DNA from: Adlercreutzia agrestimuris
GTDB taxonomy: Bacteria; Actinomycetota; Coriobacteriia; Coriobacteriales; Eggerthellaceae
Direction of reading: 5' to 3'
Length of the DNA: 64,000 bases
Assembly (NCBI RefSeq): GCF_943193125.1
Contig: NZ_CALPCX010000005.1
Span: 58,311-122,310 of the forward strand
Part shown: one piece after another, positions 46,801 to 54,647 of the stretch
Position numbering within the stretch: position 1 is the first letter of the stretch
Layout: every line of letters begins with the position of its first letter
The notes under the pieces: generated by a model
What the model was told of the DNA's origin: nothing
Seen by the model: the letters and a program-made list of their open reading frames with translations, nothing else
Databases searched by the model: none
Program-made: the position numbers and the translations under genes

Positions 46801-47233
46801 GCTGACCTTGAGAAATTGTCTTTATATAGGCGCGAAAACTTACCCAAGTAGCACCAGACGCAACTGAATTGTATTTCTCAATCAAGCGCTCCCATTGCGT
46901 TGTTGCGCTTGAACCAGCAGCGCTATAGGGTACATTGTAGCCGGTCTGACCATCGCCACTCGTATCTCCAGCAAAACGAACTACCAGCACCAAATTGCCA
47001 TGCGTAATCCCTGCAGGGACAACATCATGCACAACAGGCGCAACCGCGTTATCTTCTGGATTCAAAGACTCTGAAACGAAACTATCTTCTGACACCTGAG
47101 TGGCAAAAGCCAGTCCAGGAGCAGGAAACGTTGAGGCAAAGGCTACCACTAAAGCAATGCACACAATAAACAAAGCGCGCACTGACTTCATAAAAGCTCT
47201 CGAAAGCGTCTTGTTTTCCATAGCTAAAACCAC
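43895..47233 (-). CDS. Secreted M6-type metalloprotease with cell-wall-binding repeats
   Basis: A 1112-residue exported protein. A signal peptide (MVLAMENKTLSRAFMKSVRA, a long hydrophobic core, AFA cleavage near residue 44) is followed by an M6/immune-inhibitor-A-like peptidase domain with VAAHEYLHSYGAPDLYRL (HExxH zinc motif) and VGIWDVMAKG. A beta-rich region without known motif comes next (about 490-830), then a Gly/Thr/Lys/Pro linker (about 840-911) and ten GW...WYYL repeats (912-1112) of the choline-binding CW_1 type. GTG at 47231-47233 has a GGGGGAG ribosome site; the ATG 12 bases on is too far from it. It may anchor on choline-bearing polymers made by the genes to its right. Confidence 0.88.
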   Translation of the reverse strand: MVLAMENKTLSRAFMKSVRALFIVCIALVVAFASTFPAPGLAFATQVSEDSFVSESLNPEDNAVAPVVHDVVPAGITHGNLVLVVRFAGDTSGDGQTGYNVPYSAAGSSATTQWERLIEKYNSVASGATWVSFRAYIKTISQGQHEVYSTFPQTREDGGVDYITLPGAATEYVNNDQRLLSEVAAQFAQQFPDYDASSASLIRKDYLDNVVIIPQVSEGIFTSHKADGSSYNLLLGNKYIGSYNIVDTTRMNSGGEPDPASVAAHEYLHSYGAPDLYRLSGSGEPVGIWDVMAKGASRSWPLAQTRQDIGWTTLKEVTAAGTYTLGLAGSEHEQAIMVKSPRNDTEYFVIEYRKKGVGSADLDRFIGGTGLIVYRVNPLRRDMGNTAGDGFTQDYIYLFRPGETGLTDAAGNPYYAYLTNAANRPAGVASSLGSTDLSATITDGALVYSDGTNSGIRIDVASEGSASSTFKLSFADYSQQDYWLSTLGGENASIGSNLTNSQLVVAGSTPYLLTEENMRTYHLYRINTATAAGAGSFVDLGVIASREARGQLVVVGQTLYFVSLSSGFDKVQIRRYDGSSWTLVTSHSAGIADVACASISGELYVALHEDASRRLTVFKLSGSDLVQVGNALNLEKSSFGNSSVIAGLHLFDLGGKAAVTFSDFSAASPSTSVFSLNSGAWKLRRQQAGTARIQSSARIGDITYLYRFIDGTLDPQILRFKGEAFMDSMSVSALPRTQWAANLTAAQGRLYVSLIEDNNAMGVARVYACDPSAITAWSQVGFDVCTSASSSSAVSAVSHAGQFVVALVDGVKNAAVLKQHELLAAPQGGGSTGGNTGGSSGDTSGGTTTKPGGNEGDTTTKPGDSSKPGGTTKPGGSTGGSSKPGNTTSKPGGNTGSPSPSKPSTIKPTAKNGWVTTGLVKKYYVSGKAVTGWHKINNAWYYFSTSGAMTTGWQKIGGVWYYLMPKTGVMQTGWLKVGGTWYYLKSSGAMATGWLKVGGIWYYLKANGAMATGWHKVGGAWYYLRANGAMATGWLKTGGVWYYLTSSGAMATNWAKVGGVWYYLTPGSGAMKTGWYQVGGWWYYSNSSGAMQTGWVRTGGSWYYLDGSGRWV
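43898..44500 (-). repeat. Tandem array coding ten cell-wall-binding repeats
   Basis: Ten in-frame units of about 20 codons (60 to 63 bases) read GWxKVGGxWYYLxxSGAMAT. Most share the tract GGGAGGTxTGGTATTACC-like at the DNA level (read on the minus strand). The first unit is degenerate (NGWVTTGLVKKYYVSGKAVT); the last ends at the stop with WYYLDGSGRWV. High DNA similarity makes this a place for copy number change. Confidence 0.9.
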
Positions 47234-47272
47234 TGTTTCTCCCCCACGGTTGTTTTAGGAATCGAAAAAGGC

Positions 47273-47281
47273 ATTGTATCA
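47273..47281 (-). promoter_or_regulatory. Possible promoter of the M6 protease gene
   Basis: On the minus strand the sequence TGATACAAT is an extended -10 (box 47273-47278); the upstream GTGAAG at about 47296-47301 is a weak -35. It lies 40 bases before the GTG start. A TATACT on the plus strand near 47367-47372 may serve the divergent ABC permease gene. Confidence 0.4.
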
Positions 47282-47407
47282 TGGCCCATGAGCACCTTCA
47301 CTCCAACCGTCTGCATCGTCTCTCCATCAAATAGCGCCCGCCGCCACACCTTCTCTTCAGTGCGCTATACTATGACCCACACTAATCCAATATCAATCAG
47401 CCAATAA

Positions 47408-48199
47408 ATGAGGTTCGTTTTGTCTGAAAATACCGTAACTAGCTGGAAAAAAGATCGCTTCATCCTAACAGCACTGGTTTCAAAAGACTTCAAACTCAAA
47501 TACCGTCGAAGTATGCTCGGCGTACTTTGGTCGGTACTTAATCCTTTACTCATGATGGTAGTTCTCTCTGCTGTTTTCAGCTTCGTTTTTCGCTTTGAGA
47601 TTGAGAACTTCCCGCTTTATCTCATTTTGGGAAATACTCTTTTTGCACTTATGGCAGACTCAACATCTTCTGCCATGCATTCCATCATTGACTCGGCATC
47701 GCTCATCAAAAAGATCCGCATAAACAAGATGGTCTTTCCTGTTGAAAAAGTTATTTTCCAATTGGTGAATTTCATTTTCTCGCTTATTGCTATTGCGGCC
47801 GTTATGCTCTTTTTCCGTGTGGCACCCACGGCAAATATTCTCTTTTTGCCACTGTTGCTATTCTATGTTGTTCTTTTCAGCCTCGGCATTGGGCTCCTTC
47901 TCAGTGCGCTTGCAGTATTTTTCCGCGACGTATGCCATCTCTGGGGCGTTGTCATCACCGCCTGGACGTATGCCACGCCTCTGTTTTATCCGGTCACCAT
48001 TCTTGATAGCTGGATGCTCAATATCATGCAATTCAACCCCATGTATTACTACGTCACGTATTTCCGAGAAATAATGCTGTGGGGTCAAACGCCTGGCCTA
48101 GGTGAAAACCTGATGTGCTTCGCGTTTGCAGCTGTGATGTTTGCCATTGGATATCTAGTTTTCCGTAAAACTGAAAAGAAATTCATTCTCTACGTTTAG
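47408..48199 (+). CDS. ABC-2 type permease for polysaccharide/teichoic-acid export
   Basis: A 263-residue membrane protein with about six spans, of the Wzm/TagG family. The N-terminal amphipathic region reads LVSKDFKLKYRRSMLGVLWSVLNPL, the family hallmark (KxRY/R-S-x-LG-x-LWxxxNP), and RDVCHLWGVVITAWTYATPLFYP lies near residue 176. It exports a lipid-linked polymer together with the ATPase beginning 9 bases after its stop. In this locus the polymer may carry phosphocholine; this is inferred from neighbours. Confidence 0.9.
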   Translation: MRFVLSENTVTSWKKDRFILTALVSKDFKLKYRRSMLGVLWSVLNPLLMMVVLSAVFSFVFRFEIENFPLYLILGNTLFALMADSTSSAMHSIIDSASLIKKIRINKMVFPVEKVIFQLVNFIFSLIAIAAVMLFFRVAPTANILFLPLLLFYVVLFSLGIGLLLSALAVFFRDVCHLWGVVITAWTYATPLFYPVTILDSWMLNIMQFNPMYYYVTYFREIMLWGQTPGLGENLMCFAFAAVMFAIGYLVFRKTEKKFILYV

Positions 48200-48208
48200 G
48201 ACGAATAT

Positions 48209-50014
48209 ATGCCTGAAGTTGTAAATACCTCTTTTCTTGAATCAACGCTTGATGTTGCCGCAGATGAACAGCGCGAAACCGTTATTGGAATCAATAATGT
48301 TTCCATGGTGTTTAATATGGCAAGCCAGCAGCTCAATTCGCTCAAAGAGTACGCTATTGCCCTTGCGCGCCACGAGCTACGCTTTAAAGAGTTTCGCGCC
48401 TTAGACAATATTTCCTTCGATATCAAACGCGGAGATGTCTTTGGTATTTTAGGAACTAATGGTTCAGGCAAATCAACGCTTCTCAAGATTATTGCAGGCG
48501 TTTTGGAGCCCACTGAAGGCTCTTGTACCATTAACGGCACAATTGCTCCTCTCATTGAGCTTGGCGCTGGTTTTGACATGGAGCTTACCGCACGCGAAAA
48601 CATCTATCTCAATGGTGCATTGCTTGGGTATACCCATGACTATCTCGATGAGCACTTTGACGAAATTGTTGACTTCGCCGAAGTAGAGCAATTCCTTGAC
48701 ATGCCCATGAAAAATTATTCATCGGGCATGGTCGCTCGTGTTGCTTTTGCCGTTGCCACCGTTGTCGTGCCTGATATTTTGATTGTTGACGAAGTGCTTT
48801 CAGTTGGCGACTTCATGTTCCAGCAAAAATGTGAACGTAAAATTGAATCGCTCATCAAAGACCACCAAGTTACCGTTTTGATTGTTTCGCATAGCAACGC
48901 TCAAATTGCACGCTTGTGCAACAAGGCGGTCTGGATTGAAAAAGGGCACATGCGCACCATCGGTGATGTTGAAAGCGTTTGTTCTCTTTATCGTATCTTG
49001 GGTGGTCACGAAGGCAGTCCGGAGTCAGAGGCACTTGTTTATGACGCCCTTAAGCTTCCCAGCGTTGAAGCAGGCGAAGATATCACGCAAACTATCGTGG
49101 GTGAAGATCGTTTTGGGAGCGCAGTAAAACTGCGTGAAGCATCTTCAATTCCCACCCAAATGCCAACTATTGTGGTGGCGCCCGGCACCAATGATGCCCT
49201 TTGCATGCTTGCAAACCACGTCTCAGCAACAATGAAGGCGCCCCTTTATTTGGTACGACCCGATGCCATCCCCGACATAACCGCACATGCACTCAAGCAA
49301 GAGGCACCTCAACGCGTTATTGTCATTGGGAACGAAAACGAAATCTCCCCCGTTATTGAGTCGGAGCTTGCTGAATTGCTCAACGACGCACAATTTGTTC
49401 GCATCAGCGGAGACACACCGCATGATGTAGCGCTGAATGCCTACGAGCAACTTGACGGCTGGGGTTCTTGTGCAGTTGTCACGTGGGCAGGTTGTAGTGC
49501 AGACACTATCTCTTGTATGCCAGTTACTCTACGCAAACAAGCTGCACTTTTCTATGTCCCACGAGGTGGCGGCCTTGACGAACAACTCAAAACCGTGCTT
49601 GAAGCGGGCGCCTTTGACGAAATTATCGTGCTTGGCGGCGAGCCAACCCTTCCCACTACCGATCTTGAGGCGCTTCCTATTGCGCGCAAAAAACGATTCT
49701 GTGCACCCAACCCTTCAGAGGCAAATCGCGTCATTAACGAATGGGTTGACGACGAGCTTGATACCGCCGCCGCGCAACTTATCATGGTTTCAGCGGCAGA
49801 TCCGGCAGATGCTTTTGCAGTGGGACAATATGTCCTTTCAGATCATAGTCGCGTATTGTTTGAAAATGCCGGCGATCTTGACTCTATAGCAAACGCTATT
49901 CGCATGATTGATAATCGCAAAGGTGCAGACCTTACGCTTACCTTTATAGGAAGCCATGTCTTGTTCGATGAGACCGATAAAACATTACTAGCCAAAGTGA
50001 TGAAAGCGCGGTAA
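48209..50014 (+). CDS. Polymer-export ABC ATPase with three C-terminal CWB2-like repeats
   Basis: A 601-residue Wzt/TagH-type ATPase. Residues 1-265: Walker A GTNGSGKST (82-90), signature YSSGMVARVAFA (170-181), Walker B LIVDEVLSVGD (191-201) and H-loop SHS (227-229). Residues about 290-600: three repeats that match the cell wall binding repeat 2 (CWB2) pattern: VGEDRFGSAVKL...IVVAPGTNDALCMLAN...APLYLVRPDAIP...QRVIVIGNENEIS, then RISGDTPHDVALNAY...EIIVLGGEPTLPTTDL, then FCAPNPSEANRVIN...FAVGQYVLSD. There is no signal peptide, so they would be cytoplasmic. Wzt proteins use this place for a polymer-binding domain, which gives a testable role. Confidence 0.85.
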   Translation: MPEVVNTSFLESTLDVAADEQRETVIGINNVSMVFNMASQQLNSLKEYAIALARHELRFKEFRALDNISFDIKRGDVFGILGTNGSGKSTLLKIIAGVLEPTEGSCTINGTIAPLIELGAGFDMELTARENIYLNGALLGYTHDYLDEHFDEIVDFAEVEQFLDMPMKNYSSGMVARVAFAVATVVVPDILIVDEVLSVGDFMFQQKCERKIESLIKDHQVTVLIVSHSNAQIARLCNKAVWIEKGHMRTIGDVESVCSLYRILGGHEGSPESEALVYDALKLPSVEAGEDITQTIVGEDRFGSAVKLREASSIPTQMPTIVVAPGTNDALCMLANHVSATMKAPLYLVRPDAIPDITAHALKQEAPQRVIVIGNENEISPVIESELAELLNDAQFVRISGDTPHDVALNAYEQLDGWGSCAVVTWAGCSADTISCMPVTLRKQAALFYVPRGGGLDEQLKTVLEAGAFDEIIVLGGEPTLPTTDLEALPIARKKRFCAPNPSEANRVINEWVDDELDTAAAQLIMVSAADPADAFAVGQYVLSDHSRVLFENAGDLDSIANAIRMIDNRKGADLTLTFIGSHVLFDETDKTLLAKVMKAR

Positions 50015-50020
50015 TTACCC

Positions 50021-51199
50021 ATGAGTGCACTCAGACAACTCTACAGAAAACTCTTTGCTACACGACGTGCGGTCAGAGACTTGCAAGAACAAGTTGATCG
50101 CTTGCAGGAATACCAGCAGCGCGAGCTAGAAGCACTTCATCGTCGTATCAGCGAAAGCACCGATACACTTACTGCGCGCATCCATCAAGCCGACAACGGC
50201 ATCAACGGGAACCTTAATACCAAAGTTGACCAGGTTGTTATGCCGCTTTTGCGCACCATTGAAGGCACCCTTGATGCTCACGATGTGCGCTCAGAAATCT
50301 TTGGCTGGAACACCTATCGCAAAGAAGACGAAACGCTCAATGAAGCTAAGCGTCGCTTTTTCCGTGAACTGCCTCCAGCTCACGGCAATGCGCGCCTCAT
50401 TCAGCTTGTTACCGCACAACTGCTCAGAGACTTCGACCAATTCTGCCAAGAAAACGAAATCGTTTATTGGCTAGAGTTTGGCACATTGCTTGGCGCGGTT
50501 CGTCATGGCGGCTTTATTCCATGGGATGACGATGTTGATCTAGGTATGGTGCGCTCTGAGGTTGCACGACTCGAAGAAGCTGTTATCAAAGATTCGCGCT
50601 ATATCATTACGCACGTCTTTGATAAATATGCCAAGTGTGAGCAAATTCGTTTCCGCTATACAGATGAAACCATTCCGTGCTTTTTGGACATTTTCGTCTT
50701 TGATACCGCACAAAAACCAACGCGCGAACTCGTAGACGAACTGCGCGAAATTCGCCACCAGCTTACTGACGAGCTTGATAGTGACGAGCGCTTTGCCTTC
50801 TGGTCGCAAACGCCATACCTTGACAGCCGCAATTCTGCGTCTCATACGCTCAAAGCGCGCTACGAAAAAGCTATTGCTGATACACAAGCTTGCGGTTTGT
50901 GTGCTAACCAAGAACAGGCGACTGCGCTAATTTGGGGTGTTGAGAATTTTGACTTTCTCACCATGGTCAAGGGCAATTATGCCTACGACGATGTATTCCC
51001 GCTTGTCCGCATCCCCTTTGAGGGACACCTCTGCTATGCGCCTCATAACGCCGAAAAGCTCCTAGCGCAATCATACGGAGACTATCTTGCTGTGCCACAC
51101 GACATTCGCACGCACTACAAGCACATTGATCAGACGCTTGTGGATGACGAAGAGACGCAAGAAATATTGCGCACGTCATTAAGGGATCCACAAGCCTAG
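50021..51199 (+). CDS. LicD-family protein with N-terminal coiled coil
   Basis: A 392-residue protein. The first 85 residues form a heptad-like helix (LQEQVDRLQEYQQRELEALHRR). The LicD domain follows: YWLEFGTLLGAVRHGGFIPW at 149-168 with the DDD/D cluster at 169-173, as in phosphocholine or ribitol-phosphate transferases. LicD transfers phosphocholine from CDP-choline to surface glycans. It starts 6 bases after the ABC ATPase gene, so it is probably in the transporter operon. The natural substrate is not known. It is distinct in architecture from the second LicD near 60 kb. Confidence 0.86.
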   Translation: MSALRQLYRKLFATRRAVRDLQEQVDRLQEYQQRELEALHRRISESTDTLTARIHQADNGINGNLNTKVDQVVMPLLRTIEGTLDAHDVRSEIFGWNTYRKEDETLNEAKRRFFRELPPAHGNARLIQLVTAQLLRDFDQFCQENEIVYWLEFGTLLGAVRHGGFIPWDDDVDLGMVRSEVARLEEAVIKDSRYIITHVFDKYAKCEQIRFRYTDETIPCFLDIFVFDTAQKPTRELVDELREIRHQLTDELDSDERFAFWSQTPYLDSRNSASHTLKARYEKAIADTQACGLCANQEQATALIWGVENFDFLTMVKGNYAYDDVFPLVRIPFEGHLCYAPHNAEKLLAQSYGDYLAVPHDIRTHYKHIDQTLVDDEETQEILRTSLRDPQA

Positions 51200-51257
51200 C
51201 ATCATCTCAATTGCAAGAGCTAAATGCTTTTTGATTGTGCGCCTCTACGGCTTATGT

Positions 51258-52442
51258 CTATGAATTAAGTATTTTGAGCGCAGCTACGCGATCAGCTTCG
51301 TATGCCTCAAGGAGCGCTTCGCGCTCAAGGCGCTCTTGTTTATGAGCTTCTGACTCAGGAAGAGCCTTCTGGCATGCTTGCTTAATGGCTCGGAATGGTC
51401 GCATAAGAACGTCATGACCAAACTTTCGTACGCAGAATTTCCATCCATAGCGATGACGAAAATAGAGCCATAACACCTTTTTTGCTTCAGCCTTACTTAA
51501 AGGCGCAGGGTTCATAATACGCGTAAACATACCACGCGTACCACCCTCAAGATCATCGGTATCAAGGTCATCCCAATAAGGCAACACTAAGGCACGCATA
51601 TCCGTTATGGTTTGGTTGCATGCATGCTCTTCACTTGAAAGTGCATCAACTCCAGCGAATTCACCAAACCACTCAAGTAAACGTCTTCCCTCCAGCGAAA
51701 GCCAACCTTGCTCATCCCAGATAGAGAAAATCTTCTCAGCAATGTTGACATGGTTATTCGCTTTTGCCGCCTTACTTGACAGACGCTGATCCATGAGCGA
51801 ATCCTTGCGCGATGTGCGATACAAATATAGCTTGTCGTCAATCACTTCACATCGTGTAGCTTGAGGATATGCTTCAAAATAAAACACCTGGTCTTCACCA
51901 AAGCGAACATCTTCACGAAATTGCAAATGGCAGCGTTGCAGAAAATCTCGCGATACAGCAGAGCGCCACACATAAGGACGTACATCTTCGCGAAACATAA
52001 GGTCAAAATCTTGACCAACATAAGAAGCTGGAGCGGGAGAAAGACAACCTACCAACCAATCGTTACCGCCCCAAGCCGGATAGCAAGAAGCGCCAAAAGT
52101 CACTATGTCAGCGTCGGTTTCCTCAAAAACCTCCAATACACGCTCACAGGCATGCGGCTCAAGGAGGTCATCAGAATCTACGAACATAAGATAAGGAGAT
52201 TGCGCCCGAGCAATACCAGCATTACGCGCCGACGAGAGACCGCCATTAGGCTTGTCCACGACCACGATCCGCCTATCAAGCTTCTGGGCTGCTTCCAATA
52301 ATGAAAGCGATCCGTCAGTTGAGCCATCATTTACGCAGATGATTTCAATATCTTCAAGGGTTTGCGCGCGTACAGTTGCCAAGCATTGAGCCACGAAGTC
52401 CTCAACGTTATAAACCGGAACAATAACTGAAATACGCGCCAT
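51258..52442 (-). CDS. Glycosyltransferase family 2
   Basis: About 394 residues. The GT-A core begins ARISVIVPVYNVEDFVAQCL; CVNDGSTDGSL, KPNGGLSSARNAGI and the DXD-type SDDLLEPHA are present; a C-terminal part of about 170 residues of helical character ends QERLEREALLEAYEAD. It transfers an unknown sugar to a surface polymer. The start at 52440-52442 has GGAG at 8 bases; the extended frame to 52487 runs into the next gene. It ends convergently with licD. Confidence 0.9.
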   Translation of the reverse strand: MARISVIVPVYNVEDFVAQCLATVRAQTLEDIEIICVNDGSTDGSLSLLEAAQKLDRRIVVVDKPNGGLSSARNAGIARAQSPYLMFVDSDDLLEPHACERVLEVFEETDADIVTFGASCYPAWGGNDWLVGCLSPAPASYVGQDFDLMFREDVRPYVWRSAVSRDFLQRCHLQFREDVRFGEDQVFYFEAYPQATRCEVIDDKLYLYRTSRKDSLMDQRLSSKAAKANNHVNIAEKIFSIWDEQGWLSLEGRRLLEWFGEFAGVDALSSEEHACNQTITDMRALVLPYWDDLDTDDLEGGTRGMFTRIMNPAPLSKAEAKKVLWLYFRHRYGWKFCVRKFGHDVLMRPFRAIKQACQKALPESEAHKQERLEREALLEAYEADRVAALKILNS

Positions 52443-52446
52443 ACTA

Positions 52447-53535
52447 TTAGCTCCGTGAAGCCATCTTCTGCTTAACTGCAAGCGCAAGCAACCCTACACC
52501 ACCAATATCCAGATAGTGCTTTACTTTTTGCACTGCCGAATATTCGTCTTTGCAGGTACGCTGCGCGAAAAAAAGATCAGGTGAAAGCATAATAGTTTTA
52601 AGGTCTGGCACTTTCCACCAGTCAAAGATCTCAAGATCAATGGTACCCTGATCGGTATGCGCTCTAAACTCCTCAGAGAATCGCTGCAAAAACTCACGAC
52701 CAAGCTCAGGAGAAAGACGCTCAAAGTTCCACATATAGGTATCGTATTTCATCTTGGTCAATACGTTTTGCAATGCTGCTTGCTTCTCGGGTCGCTCACG
52801 CAAATAGCGATCCATCTCAGCATACTCATCACACACACAATAAACCTTGCCAGGTGAATTCACCGAAGATGCTTCATTATCCTGACGATAGTGCAAATAA
52901 GCCTCGTCAAGATACACCACACGCTCGGCAGAAACCCACACTTTGAAATTAAAAGCCGCGTCTTGATATGAAGCACCTGGTGTTTCTAAGAAAACAATGT
53001 CGTTATCCTCCAAGAAATCACGTCTATACAACGCAGACCAAATGGAAGGTTTTGAGTAGAAAATCTCACGATTAACCTGCGGATTCTCTAAGTGATTACA
53101 CAGCGTTTCAGGTACGAGAGCACAGTATTCATTGCGCGGCGTAGGCGTTGACCAATAAAAATAGAACCCCGCCTTTACCACCTGAGCATCAAATTCATGT
53201 GCCACTTCATACATGCGCGCTAAACCGTCTGGCTCTAGATAGTCGTCAGATTCAAGAATGTTGACATAGGTGCCACGCGCTTCTCTCAAGCCTTGGTTCA
53301 TTGATGCGCCATACCCTGAATTAGGCTTGTCAATCACACGAAAACGCTTGTCTGCATCCATGAAACGCTGGATGATATCGCGCGAGGAATCCGTTGAACC
53401 ATCATTAATGCAAATCACTTCAAAATCAGTAAAAGTCTGATTGCGAAGTGACTCTAAGCATTCTTCCAAATAGCGTTCGACATTATAAATTGGAACAAGC
53501 ACCGAAATTTCCGGCGTCTGCGTCGCAGTATCCAC
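52447..53535 (-). CDS. Glycosyltransferase family 2
   Basis: A 362-residue enzyme with ISVLVPIYNVERYLEECL, CINDGSTDSSRDI, KPNSGYGASMNQGLREARG and LESDDYLEPD, the GT2 catalytic pattern with the metal-binding Asp. The C-terminal half (about 200-362) is variable and probably gives acceptor specificity. It lies 4 bases before the neighbouring GT2, so the two are coupled. No sugar can be assigned. Confidence 0.9.
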   Translation of the reverse strand: MDTATQTPEISVLVPIYNVERYLEECLESLRNQTFTDFEVICINDGSTDSSRDIIQRFMDADKRFRVIDKPNSGYGASMNQGLREARGTYVNILESDDYLEPDGLARMYEVAHEFDAQVVKAGFYFYWSTPTPRNEYCALVPETLCNHLENPQVNREIFYSKPSIWSALYRRDFLEDNDIVFLETPGASYQDAAFNFKVWVSAERVVYLDEAYLHYRQDNEASSVNSPGKVYCVCDEYAEMDRYLRERPEKQAALQNVLTKMKYDTYMWNFERLSPELGREFLQRFSEEFRAHTDQGTIDLEIFDWWKVPDLKTIMLSPDLFFAQRTCKDEYSAVQKVKHYLDIGGVGLLALAVKQKMASRS

Positions 53536-53553
53536 GCACCCACTCCCCTTACG

Positions 53554-53883
53554 TTAGCGTTTTTCGCGCAAAGCAATCTCTTGGGTAAGCGCAACAACCT
53601 TCTGACGCAAACGTGCAACGTCAGCTGAAAGCGTAAACGCCTTTATGAACAAAATTGCAATCACGAAGAGAAAGACAAAATTTGAAGGCGAATCAAAACC
53701 AAGCCAATCTGAAACAACAAAGGCAATTTGCGGGATAAGCGCGATAAGAACAAAACTGCCCGCAAACAAAAGCCAAAAGACCGAGTCACTTGCTTGCATT
53801 TCAGATTTACGAATTTTTCGAATTACCATGGCAAACACAATAACGGCGCCAACGACCAAGAAAATGCGCAATGCAATATTCAT
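53554..53883 (-). CDS. DUF2304 small membrane protein
   Basis: A 109-residue protein with two or three hydrophobic segments (IALRIFLVVGAVIVFAMVI; SVFWLLFAGSFVLIALIPQIAFVV; FVFLFVIAILFIKAF) and a short basic coiled C-terminus, matching the DUF2304 family. DUF2304 genes usually follow a polyprenyl-phosphate GT2 and are thought to assist it in the membrane. The start at 53881-53883 was chosen over the GTG/ATG-poor extension to 53907; the frame overlaps the upstream GT gene end. Confidence 0.85.
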   Translation of the reverse strand: MNIALRIFLVVGAVIVFAMVIRKIRKSEMQASDSVFWLLFAGSFVLIALIPQIAFVVSDWLGFDSPSNFVFLFVIAILFIKAFTLSADVARLRQKVVALTQEIALREKR

Positions 53884-53887
53884 GCTA

Positions 53888-54568
53888 TCACCTGAACCAC
53901 TGAACAAAGAGAATGGACATACACGTGCGCATCATATATGAGATAGATTTCGAAAAACTTAAATAACTCTCACCGGCGCTTCGTTCGCGCATGTCGGCTT
54001 GCACCTCAACAACATTTGCACCACGGCGAATCAGATAAGCCACCGTATCGGGTTCAGGCCCAAAATCAGACTCACTGATAAAGCGCTTGATCATATTACG
54101 ATCATACAAACGCATACCTGAAGTAGGATCGTTAATGCGCTTACCAGTTGTCAGCTTAATCATGCCTGAAATTAATGCAGAACCAGTCATGCGTGCACTG
54201 GCTTGTTTCTTCTCAGTAACAAACCGAGATCCAATCACAATGTCAGCATGCTGATCAATTGCTGCGTCAACCATTTTCTGAATAAACTCAGGGCGATGTT
54301 GTCCATCAGCATCAAATTGCACGGCAAAGTCATAACCATTCTCCCAGGCGTATTTCATGCCCGCCTGAAAACCACCCGTCAAACCAACGTTGACCGGGAG
54401 ATTTAAGACATTGTATCCGTGCTCTTGGCAAACGGCCAACGTGTTGTCTTTAGAGCCATCGTTTACGATGACATAGTCAATCTGAGGAGCTAACGCTTTG
54501 AGCTCCTCGACCGTATCAACGATGCTCTCTTCTTCGTTGTATGCAGGTATAATAGCTAAAGTTTTCAT
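53888..54568 (-). CDS. Dolichol-phosphate-mannose-synthase-like glycosyltransferase
   Basis: A 226-residue GT2 beginning MKTLAIIPAYNEEESIVDTV, with VIVNDGSKDNTLAVC, VQFDADGQHRPEF (DxD) and the late QADMRERSAGESYLSFSKSI, typical of DPM1/GtrB enzymes that load a sugar onto undecaprenyl phosphate. It lacks C-terminal membrane spans, which the following DUF2304 protein may supply. The sugar donor is unknown. Confidence 0.9.
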   Translation of the reverse strand: MKTLAIIPAYNEEESIVDTVEELKALAPQIDYVIVNDGSKDNTLAVCQEHGYNVLNLPVNVGLTGGFQAGMKYAWENGYDFAVQFDADGQHRPEFIQKMVDAAIDQHADIVIGSRFVTEKKQASARMTGSALISGMIKLTTGKRINDPTSGMRLYDRNMIKRFISESDFGPEPDTVAYLIRRGANVVEVQADMRERSAGESYLSFSKSISYMMRTCMSILFVQWFR

Positions 54569-54647
54569 AACTCGTCATTATACTCACATTTTGCAACGTC
54601 GTAGGCAAAAACTTCACTTCGCGAAAGCTTCACGCGCTCAATGGAAC

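Noticed and set aside
51198..51234. A bidirectional terminator between the first licD and the GT2 gene
   Set aside because: Only a five-base stem AGCAT/ATGCT with a long loop and five T was seen, too weak to report as a feature.
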